NCBI GenBank assembly: GCA_035326425.1 | Contig: DAOLFG010000014.1 | Span: 38,237 to 102,236, forward strand | Direction: 5' to 3' | Source of the DNA: CALKJU01 sp035326425 | Lineage (GTDB): Bacteria > Pseudomonadota > Alphaproteobacteria > Geminicoccales > Geminicoccaceae | Length of the DNA: 64,000 nucleotides | Shown: in pieces, positions 56,033-64,000 of the stretch | How positions within the stretch are numbered: the stretch's first letter is position 1 | Layout of the letters: every line of letters starts with the position of its first letter | The notes under the pieces: model-generated | The model's input: only the letters and a program-made list of their open reading frames with translations | Databases searched by the model: none | Told to the model about the DNA's origin: nothing | Translations under genes and position numbers: made by a program

Positions 56033-57006
56033 CCGCCGCACCCCGCCGTCCTGGCCCGCAGCCGCACCAGCGCCAGCACGAGGTCGATGGCGGGCGTCGG
56101 CACCTCGACCAGCCGGCCCATCTCCTGCACCGCCCCCACCAGCGCCTCGATCTCCAACGGCCGGCCGCGCTCGAGGTCCTGCAGCATCGAGGTCTTGTGC
56201 GCACCGACGGCACCGGCGCCATCGATGCGCTTGTCGACCGTGATGGCGAAGCGCACCCCCAGCTTCTCGGCGATGGCCTGCGCCTCCAGCATCATCGCCC
56301 TGGCGGCGGCGCGCGTGCCCGGATCGGAGGCCAGCGCGTCGAGCGTGGCGCCGGTCAGCGCACTCAGCGGGTTGAAGCTGAGATTGCCCCACAGCTTCAC
56401 CCAGATCTCGTCGCGGATGCGCGGCCGCACCGGCGCCTTCAGGCCGGCAGCCACCAATGCGGCCGCCAGCTTCTCCGCGCGCGTGCTGCGCTCGCCGGAA
56501 GGCTCGCCCAGCGAGAACCGGTCGCCCTCGACCAGCTCGATCACGCCGGGCTCGACCACCTCGGCCGCCGGATAGACCACGCAGCCCAGCACTCGCCCGG
56601 GCCCGATGCCGTTCCACTGCACGTCGCCCGGATCGACCGAGGCCAGCCGCCGGTCCTTCCAGGAGCCTTCCAGCCCATGGAAATACCACCACGGCACGCC
56701 GTTGACCGCCATCACCACCGTGGTGGCGGGCCCCAGCATCGGCTGCATCGCCGACACCACCCCCGGCACCTGGTGCGCCTTCAGCGTGACGATCACGTAG
56801 TCCTGGACACCCAGCTCGGCGGGATCGCTCGTCGCCCGCGGCCGGGTGACGATGCTGTCGCCGCCGTGCCGCAGCTCGAGGCCGCGCTCACGCATCGCCG
56901 CCAGATGCGGCCCGCGCGCGATCAGCCCTACATCGGCACCCGCAACCGCCAACCGGGCGCCGAGCAGCCCGCCGATGGCGCCGGCGCCGTAGATCGCGAT
57001 CCTCAC
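56029..57006 (-). CDS. 2-Dehydropantoate 2-reductase family (PanE/ApbA) protein
   Basis: A 325-aa NADPH-dependent reductase. Rossmann motif IYGAGAIGGLLGARLA at residues 4-19, RGPHLAAMRERGLEL after it, and the C-terminal helical domain with KLWGNLSFNPLSALTG and HKTSMLQDLERGRPLEIEALVG, which carries the catalytic lysine region. The family makes pantoate, but many paralogues reduce other 2-oxoacids; within this operon a catabolic role is as likely as vitamin B5 synthesis. The GTG start at 57004-57006 overlaps the CoA-ligase stop (GTGA). Confidence 0.87.
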   Translation of the reverse strand: MRIAIYGAGAIGGLLGARLAVAGADVGLIARGPHLAAMRERGLELRHGGDSIVTRPRATSDPAELGVQDYVIVTLKAHQVPGVVSAMQPMLGPATTVVMAVNGVPWWYFHGLEGSWKDRRLASVDPGDVQWNGIGPGRVLGCVVYPAAEVVEPGVIELVEGDRFSLGEPSGERSTRAEKLAAALVAAGLKAPVRPRIRDEIWVKLWGNLSFNPLSALTGATLDALASDPGTRAAARAMMLEAQAIAEKLGVRFAITVDKRIDGAGAVGAHKTSMLQDLERGRPLEIEALVGAVQEMGRLVEVPTPAIDLVLALVRLRARTAGCGG

Positions 57007-58541
57007 GCCTCCAGGCCCAGCCGCTTGGCCAGCCCGATGCGCTGCAGCTTGCCCGTGGCGCCCTTCGGGATCTCGTCGAGGATCACGACATGGCGCGGCA
57101 CCTTGAAGTCGGCGAGCCTGCCGGAGGCGAAGCCGCGCAGCTCCTGGTCGGCCGCCGCCATGCCCTCGCGCAGCACGACGGCACAGCCGACCTCCTCGCC
57201 CAGCTTGTCGTGCCGGACCGCGAAGGTGACGACCTGGGCCACCGCCGGATGGTCCATCAGCACGGCATCGACCTCGAGCGGCGAGATCTTCTCGCCGCCG
57301 CGGTTGATGATCTCCTTCAGCCGCCCGGTCAGGGTCAGATAGCCCGCCTGATCCATCTGCCCCTGATCGCCGGTCCGGAACCAGCGCCGCCCGTCGACCA
57401 TGACGAAGGCTTTCGCGTTCGCCTCGGGATTGCTCTCGTAGCCGGCGGTGACGTTCGGCCCGGAAATGACCACCTCGCCGATCTCCCCGGGCGGCAGCAG
57501 CCTGTCCCCGTCGTCCATGATCCCGACCAGCGGCCCCGCCGCGATGCCGACGCTGCCCGGATAGCGGGGTGCGGGCGGCAGCGGATTGCTGGCCATCTGG
57601 TGCGAGGCCTCGGTCATGCCGTAGGACTCGATCACCGGGCAGCGGAACACTCTCTCCAGCTCGACCATCACCTGCGGCGGCAGCGAGGCCGAGCTCGAGC
57701 GGATGAAGCGGAGATGGGCCGCCGCCACGCTGTCGGCGTTGCGCGCCGCCCGCGCCAGGATCGCCTGGTGCATGGTGGGCACCGCCGTGTACCAGCTCGG
57801 CCGGGCGTCATCGAGCCAGCCGAAGAAGCGCAGCGCGTTGAAGCCCGGGGTGGCGTAGAGCGAGCCGCCGGCCGCCAGCGACGACAGCGTCGCCGCCATC
57901 AGGCCGTGGATATGGAACAGCGGCATGATGTTGAGGCAGCGGTCGGCCGGCGTCAGCGCCAGCGTCCGGCCGATGTGCGCCGCCGAGGCGCAGATGTTGG
58001 CATGGCTCAGCGGCACGATCTTCGGCCGCGAGGTGGTGCCCGAGGTGTGCAGCACGAGCGCGATGTCGTCGGGCCCGGCGTCGCCGGGGCTCGCCGTCGT
58101 CCCGGCCGCCTCGCCCTGCAGCTCGAACTCGCCGGCGGCCGCGGCCGTGGGGACGACGAGGCGCAGCACGGCGATGCCGCGCCTGCGGGCGACCGCCACC
58201 GCCGGCCCGTCATCGCCCGCCATCACCACCAGGGCCTTGGCGTTGAGATCGCTGAGATAGAAATCCAGCTCGTCCTCGCGATAGGCGGGGTTGAGCGGGG
58301 CAGTGGTGGCGGCATTGGCGATGGCGACGAAGGAGGCCGCCATCTCCGGCCCGTTCGGCAGCACGATCGCCACCCGGTCGCCGCGGCCGACCCCCAGCCC
58401 GTTCAGCCTCGCCGTCGTCCTGGCCACCAGCCGGCGCAGGCGGTCGTAGTCCATCGTCGGCCGCTCGGGCGCCAGCAGCGCCGGCGTCCCGGCAGCCCCC
58501 CGCTCCAGCAGTGCTGCCACGCTGCGCGCCTGCTCGGCCAT
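57003..58541 (-). CDS. AMP-forming acyl-CoA synthetase (oxalate/acyl-CoA ligase-like)
   Basis: A 512-aa ANL-superfamily ligase that activates a carboxylate with ATP and CoA. Motifs: P-loop LHTSGTTSRPK, IPRSSS-type FIRSSSASLPP, ESYGMTEASHQM, RTGDQGQMD, KEIINRGGEKISPLEVD and the catalytic lysine in PKGATGKLQR. The overall pattern resembles oxalate-CoA ligase (AAE3/Pcs60) and other small-acid ligases; the substrate is not fixed by sequence. The ATG at 58539-58541 has GGAGA upstream. First gene of a five-gene operon, divergent from the AraD1-like gene. Confidence 0.9.
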   Translation of the reverse strand: MAEQARSVAALLERGAAGTPALLAPERPTMDYDRLRRLVARTTARLNGLGVGRGDRVAIVLPNGPEMAASFVAIANAATTAPLNPAYREDELDFYLSDLNAKALVVMAGDDGPAVAVARRRGIAVLRLVVPTAAAAGEFELQGEAAGTTASPGDAGPDDIALVLHTSGTTSRPKIVPLSHANICASAAHIGRTLALTPADRCLNIMPLFHIHGLMAATLSSLAAGGSLYATPGFNALRFFGWLDDARPSWYTAVPTMHQAILARAARNADSVAAAHLRFIRSSSASLPPQVMVELERVFRCPVIESYGMTEASHQMASNPLPPAPRYPGSVGIAAGPLVGIMDDGDRLLPPGEIGEVVISGPNVTAGYESNPEANAKAFVMVDGRRWFRTGDQGQMDQAGYLTLTGRLKEIINRGGEKISPLEVDAVLMDHPAVAQVVTFAVRHDKLGEEVGCAVVLREGMAAADQELRGFASGRLADFKVPRHVVILDEIPKGATGKLQRIGLAKRLGLEA

Positions 58542-58646
58542 CTCGCGTCTCCATCCGACGAAATCCGGCCGGCAGGATGCACGCTCGCCCCCATCGGCGG
58601 AAGAGCCACTTGACCGCGCCGGGCAAGGCACGCGACACCGCCGCTA

Positions 58647-58656
58647 ACCGATCGGT
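58647..58656. promoter_or_regulatory. Perfect 10-bp palindrome before the AraD1-family gene
   Basis: ACCGATCGGT lies 13 nt upstream of the AraD1-like ATG, just ahead of its GGGGAGG ribosome-binding site, in the 128-bp divergent gap. It resembles TetR- or LacI-type half-site spacing. A TTGACC at 58610-58615 could be a -35 element, but no good -10 was found. Confidence 0.3.
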
Positions 58657-58669
58657 GGGGAGGCGGAAG

Positions 58670-59653
58670 ATGAATCTCGTGCAGTTGAAGCTGTCGGCCG
58701 GCGGGCGCGCCGTGGCGGCCGTCGAGGGCGACAGCCTGCGCCTTCTCGACGGCGTGGACGGCACGCGCGACCTGGCATCCCGCGCCATCGCCGCCGGCAC
58801 CGGCCTCGAGGCCGCCGCCAAGGCCCGGCTCGGCTCCCGCACCGAATCCTACGACGCCGTCATCGCCGAGGGCCGCCTGCTCAATCCGGTCGACCATCCC
58901 GATCCGGCGCACCTGCTCGTCACCGGCACCGGCCTCACCCATCTCGGCAGCGCCGCCACCCGCGACGCCATGCACAGCGTCAAGGAGAGCGAGCTCACCG
59001 ATTCGATGAAGATGTTCAAGATGGGCCTGGAGGGCGGCCGCCCGGCGGCGGGCGAGAGCGGCGTCCAGCCCGAATGGTTCTACAAGGGCGACGGCTCCAG
59101 CATAGCACCCCCCGAGGGCGAGCTCGGCATGCCCGGCTTCGCCAAGGACGGCGGCGAGGAGCCCGAGGTCGCCGGCATCTACCTGATCGGCCCCGACGGC
59201 ACGCCCTGGCGGCTGGGCTTCGCTCTCGGCAACGAGTTCTCGGACCATGTCACCGAGCGCGGCAACTATCTGTGGCTGGCGCACTCCAAGCTGCGCGCCT
59301 CGTCCTTCGGACCCGAGCTGCGGCTGGGTGCCCTGCCGGCCTCGGTCGAGGGCACCAGCGCCATCCGCCGCAACGGCGAGATCATCTGGCAGAAGCCGTT
59401 CAAGAGCGGCGAGGCCAACATGTCGCACAGCCTCGCCAACCTCGAGCATCACCACTTCAAATACGCCGCCTTCTGCCGCCCCGGCGACGTCCACGTCCAC
59501 TATTTCGGCACCGCCACCCTGAGCTTCGCCGACGGCATCAAGACCCAGGCCGGCGACGTGTTCGAGATCTCGGCGCCGCCGTTCGGCCGGCCGCTGCGCA
59601 ACAAGGTGGGCGCGCCCCAGGCTGGCGGCCTGGTCTCGGTCAGGCAGCTCTAG
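58670..59653 (+). CDS. AraD1/GguC-type protein of the fumarylacetoacetate hydrolase superfamily
   Basis: A 327-aa protein that resembles AraD1/GguC family members, associated with sugar-acid dehydration in alphaproteobacteria. Recognisable stretches are LVTGTGLTHLGSAATRD, QPEWFYKGDGSSI, the E-rich IYLIGPDGTPWRLGFALGNEFSDH with likely metal ligands, and LAHSKLRASSFGPEL. Start ATG at 58670 with a strong GGGGAGG site. The enzymatic role is family-based; the usual arabinose or galactose catabolic genes are not adjacent. Divergent from the CoA-ligase operon. Confidence 0.85.
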   Translation: MNLVQLKLSAGGRAVAAVEGDSLRLLDGVDGTRDLASRAIAAGTGLEAAAKARLGSRTESYDAVIAEGRLLNPVDHPDPAHLLVTGTGLTHLGSAATRDAMHSVKESELTDSMKMFKMGLEGGRPAAGESGVQPEWFYKGDGSSIAPPEGELGMPGFAKDGGEEPEVAGIYLIGPDGTPWRLGFALGNEFSDHVTERGNYLWLAHSKLRASSFGPELRLGALPASVEGTSAIRRNGEIIWQKPFKSGEANMSHSLANLEHHHFKYAAFCRPGDVHVHYFGTATLSFADGIKTQAGDVFEISAPPFGRPLRNKVGAPQAGGLVSVRQL

Positions 59654-59693
59654 GTTCGGCCATCGCGAAGCGGACGGCCTCGGAAGGCGCCGG

Positions 59694-60503
59694 ATGGCGT
59701 CGCCCCTCGTCTTCCGCAGCGCCGCCGAGTACGAGCGGCGGATGGGCCGCTGGAGCCGGCTGTTGGCGGAGCCGTTCATCGCCTTCGCCGGCCTCGCGGA
59801 CAACGAGCGCGTGCTGGACGTCGGCTGCGGGACGGGCAACCTGGCCTTCGCACTCGCCGAGACCGCGAGGCTCGGCGAGGTCGCGGGCATCGACCGCTCG
59901 CCCGCCTTCGTGGCGGAAGCCCGGCGCCGGAGCACCGATCCGCGGATCGGCATCGCCGAGGGCGACGCCTGCGCCATCCCATTTCCGGCCAGCCGCTTCG
60001 ACCGCGCCCTCGCGTTGCTCGTCCTTCATGTCGTGCCCGACCCCGGCCGGGCCGTCGCCGAGATGCGCCGCGTCGTCCGGCCCGGCGGGGTGGTAGCGGC
60101 AGCCGTCTGGGATCACCTCGGCGGCACGCCGGCGATCCGGATGATGTGGGATACCGTGGCCGCGCTCGACGAGGAGACGCGGCCTCTGCGCAGCCACTAC
60201 TGCTTTCCGCCTATGACGCGGCCGGGTGGGCTGCAGCACCTGTTCATCGAGCAGGGCCTCCGCGACGTCTCGGAGACCTCGCTCCTGATCCGGATGGATT
60301 ACGACAGCTTCGCCGACTATTGGGAGCCGATCGTCGCCGGCGAAGGGCATCTCGGCAAATACATGGCCGGGCTCGACCCGGCCCGGCGGATGCGGATCGA
60401 GGCGGCCGTGCGGGCGGCCTACGAGGCAGGCCAGCCCGATGGCCCGCGCTCCTTCGCGGCGGTGGCCTGGGCCTGCAGGGGGGTGGTTCCCGGGCCGAGC
60501 TGA
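59694..60503 (+). CDS. SAM-dependent methyltransferase, class I
   Basis: A 269-aa methyltransferase with motif I VLDVGCGTGNLAFAL at about residues 39-53, an acidic GIDRS after beta-2, IAEGDACAIPF and a post-motif VVRPGGVVAAAVWD. The closest family by eye is Methyltransf_11 (UbiE/small-molecule type). The substrate is unknown. ATG at 59694, 40 nt after the AraD1-like gene, so possibly co-transcribed. Convergent with the DnaJ-like gene, 16 nt apart. Confidence 0.87.
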   Translation: MASPLVFRSAAEYERRMGRWSRLLAEPFIAFAGLADNERVLDVGCGTGNLAFALAETARLGEVAGIDRSPAFVAEARRRSTDPRIGIAEGDACAIPFPASRFDRALALLVLHVVPDPGRAVAEMRRVVRPGGVVAAAVWDHLGGTPAIRMMWDTVAALDEETRPLRSHYCFPPMTRPGGLQHLFIEQGLRDVSETSLLIRMDYDSFADYWEPIVAGEGHLGKYMAGLDPARRMRIEAAVRAAYEAGQPDGPRSFAAVAWACRGVVPGPS

Positions 60504-60519
60504 CGCCGGGGCTGCGAGC

Positions 60520-61476
<957 letters not shown>

Positions 61477-61606
61477 CGGTCCACCCCGCGGCAGGGTCGG
61501 CCGCGCCCGGCTACACTAACGTCCCGGTTGCCGTTCCGCAAAACAAGCGCGCCTCCGCCGCGGCGGATTTCGGCCCGGCCACGGACGGAGGCGGCGCCAA
61601 CGAGAA

Positions 61607-61625
61607 GGGCGCCACGAAGGCGCCC
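61607..61625 (-). terminator. Hairpin terminator downstream of hsp20
   Basis: GGGCGCC and GGCGCCC form a perfect 7-bp stem around a 5-nt loop, 27 nt past the hsp20 stop; on the minus strand it is followed by TTCTCGTT. The T-tract is short, so termination may be partial. It sits in the 176-bp gap before the DnaJ-like gene. Confidence 0.6.
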
Positions 61626-61652
61626 TCCCCTGCTGGTACGCGTGCCCGGCCG

Positions 61653-62066
61653 TCAGGCGGCCTGGGACTGCGCGCCGATGGCGATGGTGCGGGGCTTCAG
61701 CGCCTCGGGCACCTCGCGGGCCAGCTCGACATGCAGGACACCCAGCTCCAGCTTGGCGCCGCTGACGCGGACATGCTCGCCGAGCGCGAAGCGGCGCTCG
61801 AAGGACTCGCGGGCGATGCCGCGGCGGATCCAGCCCTCGCTGTCGGCCTGCTCGACCTTGCCCTTGACGACCAGGCTGCGGTCGTGGGCGACGATCTCGA
61901 GGTCCTTCTCGGCATAGCCCGGCACGGCGATGCTCAGCACGTAGCTGTCGTCGCCGGCCTTGCGGATGTCGTAGGCAGGGCCGCTCGGAGCCGCCTCGGC
62001 CACGCCGAACAGCTCGCGCTCGAAGCGACGGAGCGGGTTGTAGAGGGGAAGGGTCACAACGTTCAT
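61653..62066 (-). CDS. Small heat-shock protein, Hsp20/IbpA type
   Basis: An ATP-independent holdase that binds unfolding proteins during heat stress. 137 aa: a short N-terminus with PLRRFERELFG, the alpha-crystallin domain (about 35-125) with YVLSIAVPGYAEKDLEIVAHDRSLVVKG and the LELGVLHVEL strand, and a C-terminal KPRTIAI containing the IxI-type tail. The ATG at 62064-62066 has GGAGG 6 nt upstream, and that site is enclosed in a ROSE-like hairpin. A probable RpoH promoter lies about 100 nt upstream. Expression is therefore likely controlled both transcriptionally and by temperature-dependent translation. Confidence 0.94.
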   Translation of the reverse strand: MNVVTLPLYNPLRRFERELFGVAEAAPSGPAYDIRKAGDDSYVLSIAVPGYAEKDLEIVAHDRSLVVKGKVEQADSEGWIRRGIARESFERRFALGEHVRVSGAKLELGVLHVELAREVPEALKPRTIAIGAQSQAA

Positions 62067-62067
62067 C

Positions 62068-62090
62068 GTATCCTCCGGATGAAGCGATAC
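62068..62090 (-). ncRNA. ROSE-like RNA thermometer hairpin in the hsp20 leader
   Basis: On the minus strand the 23-nt segment ends two bases before the hsp20 ATG. GUAUC pairs with GAUAC (5 bp); after an unpaired G, CUUC pairs with GGAG (with a U-G wobble) around an AUCC loop, so the GGAGG ribosome-binding site is buried. The 5' arm contains UCGCU, matching the U-Y-G-C-U element of ROSE thermometers, and its G is the bulged base opposite the Shine-Dalgarno, as in the described ROSE hairpins. ROSE elements are known upstream of small heat-shock genes of alphaproteobacteria. Confidence 0.75.
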
Positions 62091-62166
62091 AACAGGACCG
62101 GCGCTCCATTCGGACGCGCCCTGGCGTTCACTCGCCGGAGCCGGCCTCGGCCTCCGACGGTCTTTC

Positions 62167-62194
62167 ATCTGGGAAGTCCCGCCCCGCCTTCAAG
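62167..62194 (-). promoter_or_regulatory. Probable RpoH (sigma32) heat-shock promoter for hsp20
   Basis: On the minus strand CTTGAA (62189-62194), a 15-nt spacer and CCCAGAT (62167-62173), close to the alphaproteobacterial RpoH pattern (CTTGAA ... CCCAT). Initiation near 62160 would give a leader of about 94 nt, similar to known ROSE leaders. It lies in the 158-bp gap between the RTX gene and hsp20. Confidence 0.5.
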
Positions 62195-62224
62195 GGGTCG
62201 ACGACCTTCGCGCCACGGCCCCTT

Positions 62225-64000
62225 TCACGAAGCGAGCCACAGGTCGGACGCGGTCATGCCGGTGACGCCGCGGATCTCGATGCGGAAATCGATGTCGCTG
62301 TCGGCATCGGTGTTGGCCACCACGAAGCTGCTGCCGGACTGCTCCTCGATGGTCAGCTGCCCTTTTCCCAGGGTTCCTCCCCGCGTCACGAGCTCGACGG
62401 CCTGGAGACCGGCCTTGCCGGTATCGCCGTCCAGCTTGCGGAAGTCGAGCCGGTCCTCGCCGCGCACGAAATCCAGATAGACATCGATCCCGCCGGCGAC
62501 GGCCGGGCTCTCGACCGGTAGCTCCCAGACATAGACGTCGTTGCCGGCACCACCGTAGAAGACGTCGGGGCCGTTCCCGCCGGAGAGACGGTCGTTGCCG
62601 TCGCCTCCGAAGACCGTGTCGACGCCGTTGCCGCCATAGATCGAGTCGTTGCCCGTGCCGCCGTAAAGGCTGTCGTCGCCTTCGAGATCGGTCAGCGTGT
62701 CGTCGCCCGCCCCACCGTCGTGGACATCGTTGCCGTCCTCGTCGCGCAGCACGTCGTTGCCGATGCCGCCGAACAGCCGATCGTTGCCGATGTCGCCCAC
62801 CACGCGATCGGCGCCGTCGTCGCCCTGGATGACGTCGTTGCCGGCACCGCCGTCGAGATCGTCCACCCCGGTGCCGCCATACATCAGGTCGGCATCGCCG
62901 TTGCCGTCGAGCGTGTCGTCACCGGCCCCGCCATAGAGCGAATCGTTGCCGTCGCCGCCGTCCAGCCGATCGTTGCCGTTGCCGCCGTCGAGCGTGTCGC
63001 GGCCGTTCTCGGCAACGGCCGGATCGTTGCCAGTGATGAAGTCGTCGCCGTCGCCGCCATAGAGCCGGTCGTTGGCCAGTCCACCGATCAGCCTGTCGTT
63101 GCCGCCGAGGCCGCTCACATGGTCGTTGCCGGCGCCACCCACCAGGGTGTTGTCGCCGGCATCGCCGACCAGCGTCTGGTCGGTGATCAGCGAGACGCCG
63201 ATCTCGGTCGCCCGGCCGAGGCTCTTCGTGTACACCGACCCGGTTACAGCGGTGCCGAGACGGATCACCGTCTCCCTGACGCCGTCCTGGTCGGTATCGA
63301 GGGCCAAGGCCCTGCCGTTGGGCGAGATCGCGAGGTCGGCGATCGTGAAGGAGCGATTGGTCACGACGATCCTGTCGCCCGGCGCGAACGCGTCGATCAG
63401 GTCGCCGGCGAGTTCCGCGGCCGTCCCGCGATACTGGTCGTCGCCGTTGCCGCCATAGACCCGGTCGAGGTCCAAGCCGCCGCTCAGCAGGTCGTTGCCA
63501 TCGCCGCCGATGAGCGTGTCCACGCCCTGGCCGCCCGAGAGCTGATCGTCGCCGGCGGCGCCCGCCAGCAGGTCGTTGCCCTTGCCGCCGAACACCCGGT
63601 CGTTGCCGCCCAGCGAGTTGAGCTGGTCGTTGCCGATGCTCGATATCAGGCGGTCGTCGGCGTCGGTGCCTGAAATGGCGAAGTCGCCCTTGGCCTTGAT
63701 GCTCAGCGTCTCGACATTGCCCGGCAATTGCAGCGCGGTCGGGCCGCTCGCGCTGGCTCTGCCGAGCGGCGTGATCGAGCCGCGATATTCGAGAACGTCC
63801 GTGCCCTCGCCGTCGCGCTCGAAGATCAGGGCCCGCTCGGTCGGATCGTCGATCACATAGGTGTCGTTGCCCGAGCCGCCGAAATAGCGATCGAGACCGG
63901 CGCCACCATCGAGCCGGTCGTTGCCGCCTCCGCCATAGAGCGTGTCGGCCCCCTCGCCGCCGAACACCCGGTCGTCGCCGTCCTCGCTGCCGAGGACGAC
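62225..64000 (-). CDS. RTX calcium-binding repeat protein, C-terminal part (5' end outside window)
   Basis: Open from the window edge to the TGA at 62225-62227, giving 591 visible residues without a start. It is dominated by glycine/aspartate nonapeptide repeats of the GGxGxDxLx type in several blocks (roughly residues 5-50, 110-195 and 290-490), separated by non-repeat segments such as LERATEIG-like and VETLSIKAKGDF strands. These form calcium-bound parallel beta-rolls. The non-repeat C-terminus (about 490-591), ending DFRIEIRGVTGMTASDLWLAS, is typical of type I secretion signals. No type I secretion genes are in the window. The N-terminal catalytic or adhesive domain, if any, is not visible. 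Confidence 0.9.
   Translation of the reverse strand, partial: VVLGSEDGDDRVFGGEGADTLYGGGGNDRLDGGAGLDRYFGGSGNDTYVIDDPTERALIFERDGEGTDVLEYRGSITPLGRASASGPTALQLPGNVETLSIKAKGDFAISGTDADDRLISSIGNDQLNSLGGNDRVFGGKGNDLLAGAAGDDQLSGGQGVDTLIGGDGNDLLSGGLDLDRVYGGNGDDQYRGTAAELAGDLIDAFAPGDRIVVTNRSFTIADLAISPNGRALALDTDQDGVRETVIRLGTAVTGSVYTKSLGRATEIGVSLITDQTLVGDAGDNTLVGGAGNDHVSGLGGNDRLIGGLANDRLYGGDGDDFITGNDPAVAENGRDTLDGGNGNDRLDGGDGNDSLYGGAGDDTLDGNGDADLMYGGTGVDDLDGGAGNDVIQGDDGADRVVGDIGNDRLFGGIGNDVLRDEDGNDVHDGGAGDDTLTDLEGDDSLYGGTGNDSIYGGNGVDTVFGGDGNDRLSGGNGPDVFYGGAGNDVYVWELPVESPAVAGGIDVYLDFVRGEDRLDFRKLDGDTGKAGLQAVELVTRGGTLGKGQLTIEEQSGSSFVVANTDADSDIDFRIEIRGVTGMTASDLWLAS

Noticed and set aside
53757..58541. Assignment of the CoA-ligase/ThDP-enzyme operon to oxalate degradation
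   Set aside because: The ligase resembles oxalate-CoA ligases, but the ThDP enzyme looks closer to acetolactate synthase-type proteins than to oxalyl-CoA decarboxylase, and no formyl-CoA transferase is present.
62720..63673. Plus-strand frame with valine/alanine repeat periodicity
   Set aside because: It is the reverse complement of the RTX nonapeptide coding repeats; the periodicity comes from the calcium-binding repeats on the minus strand.
62500..63950. Short regularly spaced DNA repeats that might suggest a CRISPR array
   Set aside because: The roughly 27-nt periodicity is exactly nine codons, within an open reading frame of RTX repeats; there are no constant repeats with unique spacers and no cas genes.

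Overview
This 64 kb window is GC-rich and almost wall-to-wall coding: no gap between genes exceeds about 210 bases, and many neighbours overlap by 4 nt (ATGA, GTGA or TTGA junctions). It reads as ordinary chromosome of an alphaproteobacterium, probably Rhodospirillales-like (inference from gene order and families). The evidence is the fmt-truA-dapE-dapD order, a ctaC-ctaD-ctaB-ctaG-ctaE oxidase operon with a DUF983 gene and SURF1, a cysteine-less L32, the short HPr kinase, the rpoN-ptsN-hprK-rapZ-EIIA-HPr nitrogen-PTS block, ahcY-tsaE-addB-addA-trxA, and a complex I NDUFA9-like reductase. I see no insertion sequence, prophage, CRISPR array, origin or rRNA; there is one tRNA, tRNA-Leu(CAG).

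Layout. 1-4.0 kb: fmt end, truA, a membrane protein and the lysine/diaminopimelate genes dapE and dapD. 4.1-10.7 kb: accessory metabolism and transport, with a DapA-superfamily lyase, an ABC permease paired with an unusually degenerate ATPase, a branched-chain aminotransferase-like enzyme, an alpha/beta hydrolase, an AEC carrier and a 3-hydroxyisobutyrate dehydrogenase-like enzyme. 10.8-11.9 kb: rpmF and a DMT exporter. 11.9-20.4 kb: a minus-strand aa3 cytochrome c oxidase structural and assembly operon ending in an M32 carboxypeptidase. 20.6-29.7 kb: tldD, a periplasmic SUOX-like domain protein next to a PAS-GGDEF-EAL protein, rsmE, ubiA, a YcjX/YcjF-type pair and ogt. 29.8-36.9 kb: gltB, gltD and an NDUFA9-like reductase. 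37.0-46.4 kb: tRNA-Leu, rnd, kdsD, lptA, lptB, rpoN, the PTS-Ntr/HprK/RapZ regulatory block, ahcY and tsaE. 46.4-53.2 kb: addB, addA and trxA. 53.2-58.5 kb: a compact minus-strand operon (acyl-CoA ligase, ketopantoate-reductase-like, phosphatase-like, ThDP enzyme, GNAT), divergent from an AraD1/FAH-family gene. 59.7-64 kb: a methyltransferase, a CbpA-type DnaJ, an hsp20 gene with a probable heat-shock promoter and ROSE-like RNA thermometer, and the C-terminal part of a large RTX protein running off the window.

The most informative non-coding signal is the hsp20 leader, where a 23-nt hairpin with the UCGCU element and a bulged G encloses the Shine-Dalgarno sequence. The least explained protein-level items are the ABC ATPase that has lost its Walker A lysine, the five-gene overlapping operon at 53-58 kb, and the SUOX-like/c-di-GMP pair at 22-25 kb. 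I found no convincing new defence or mobile system.
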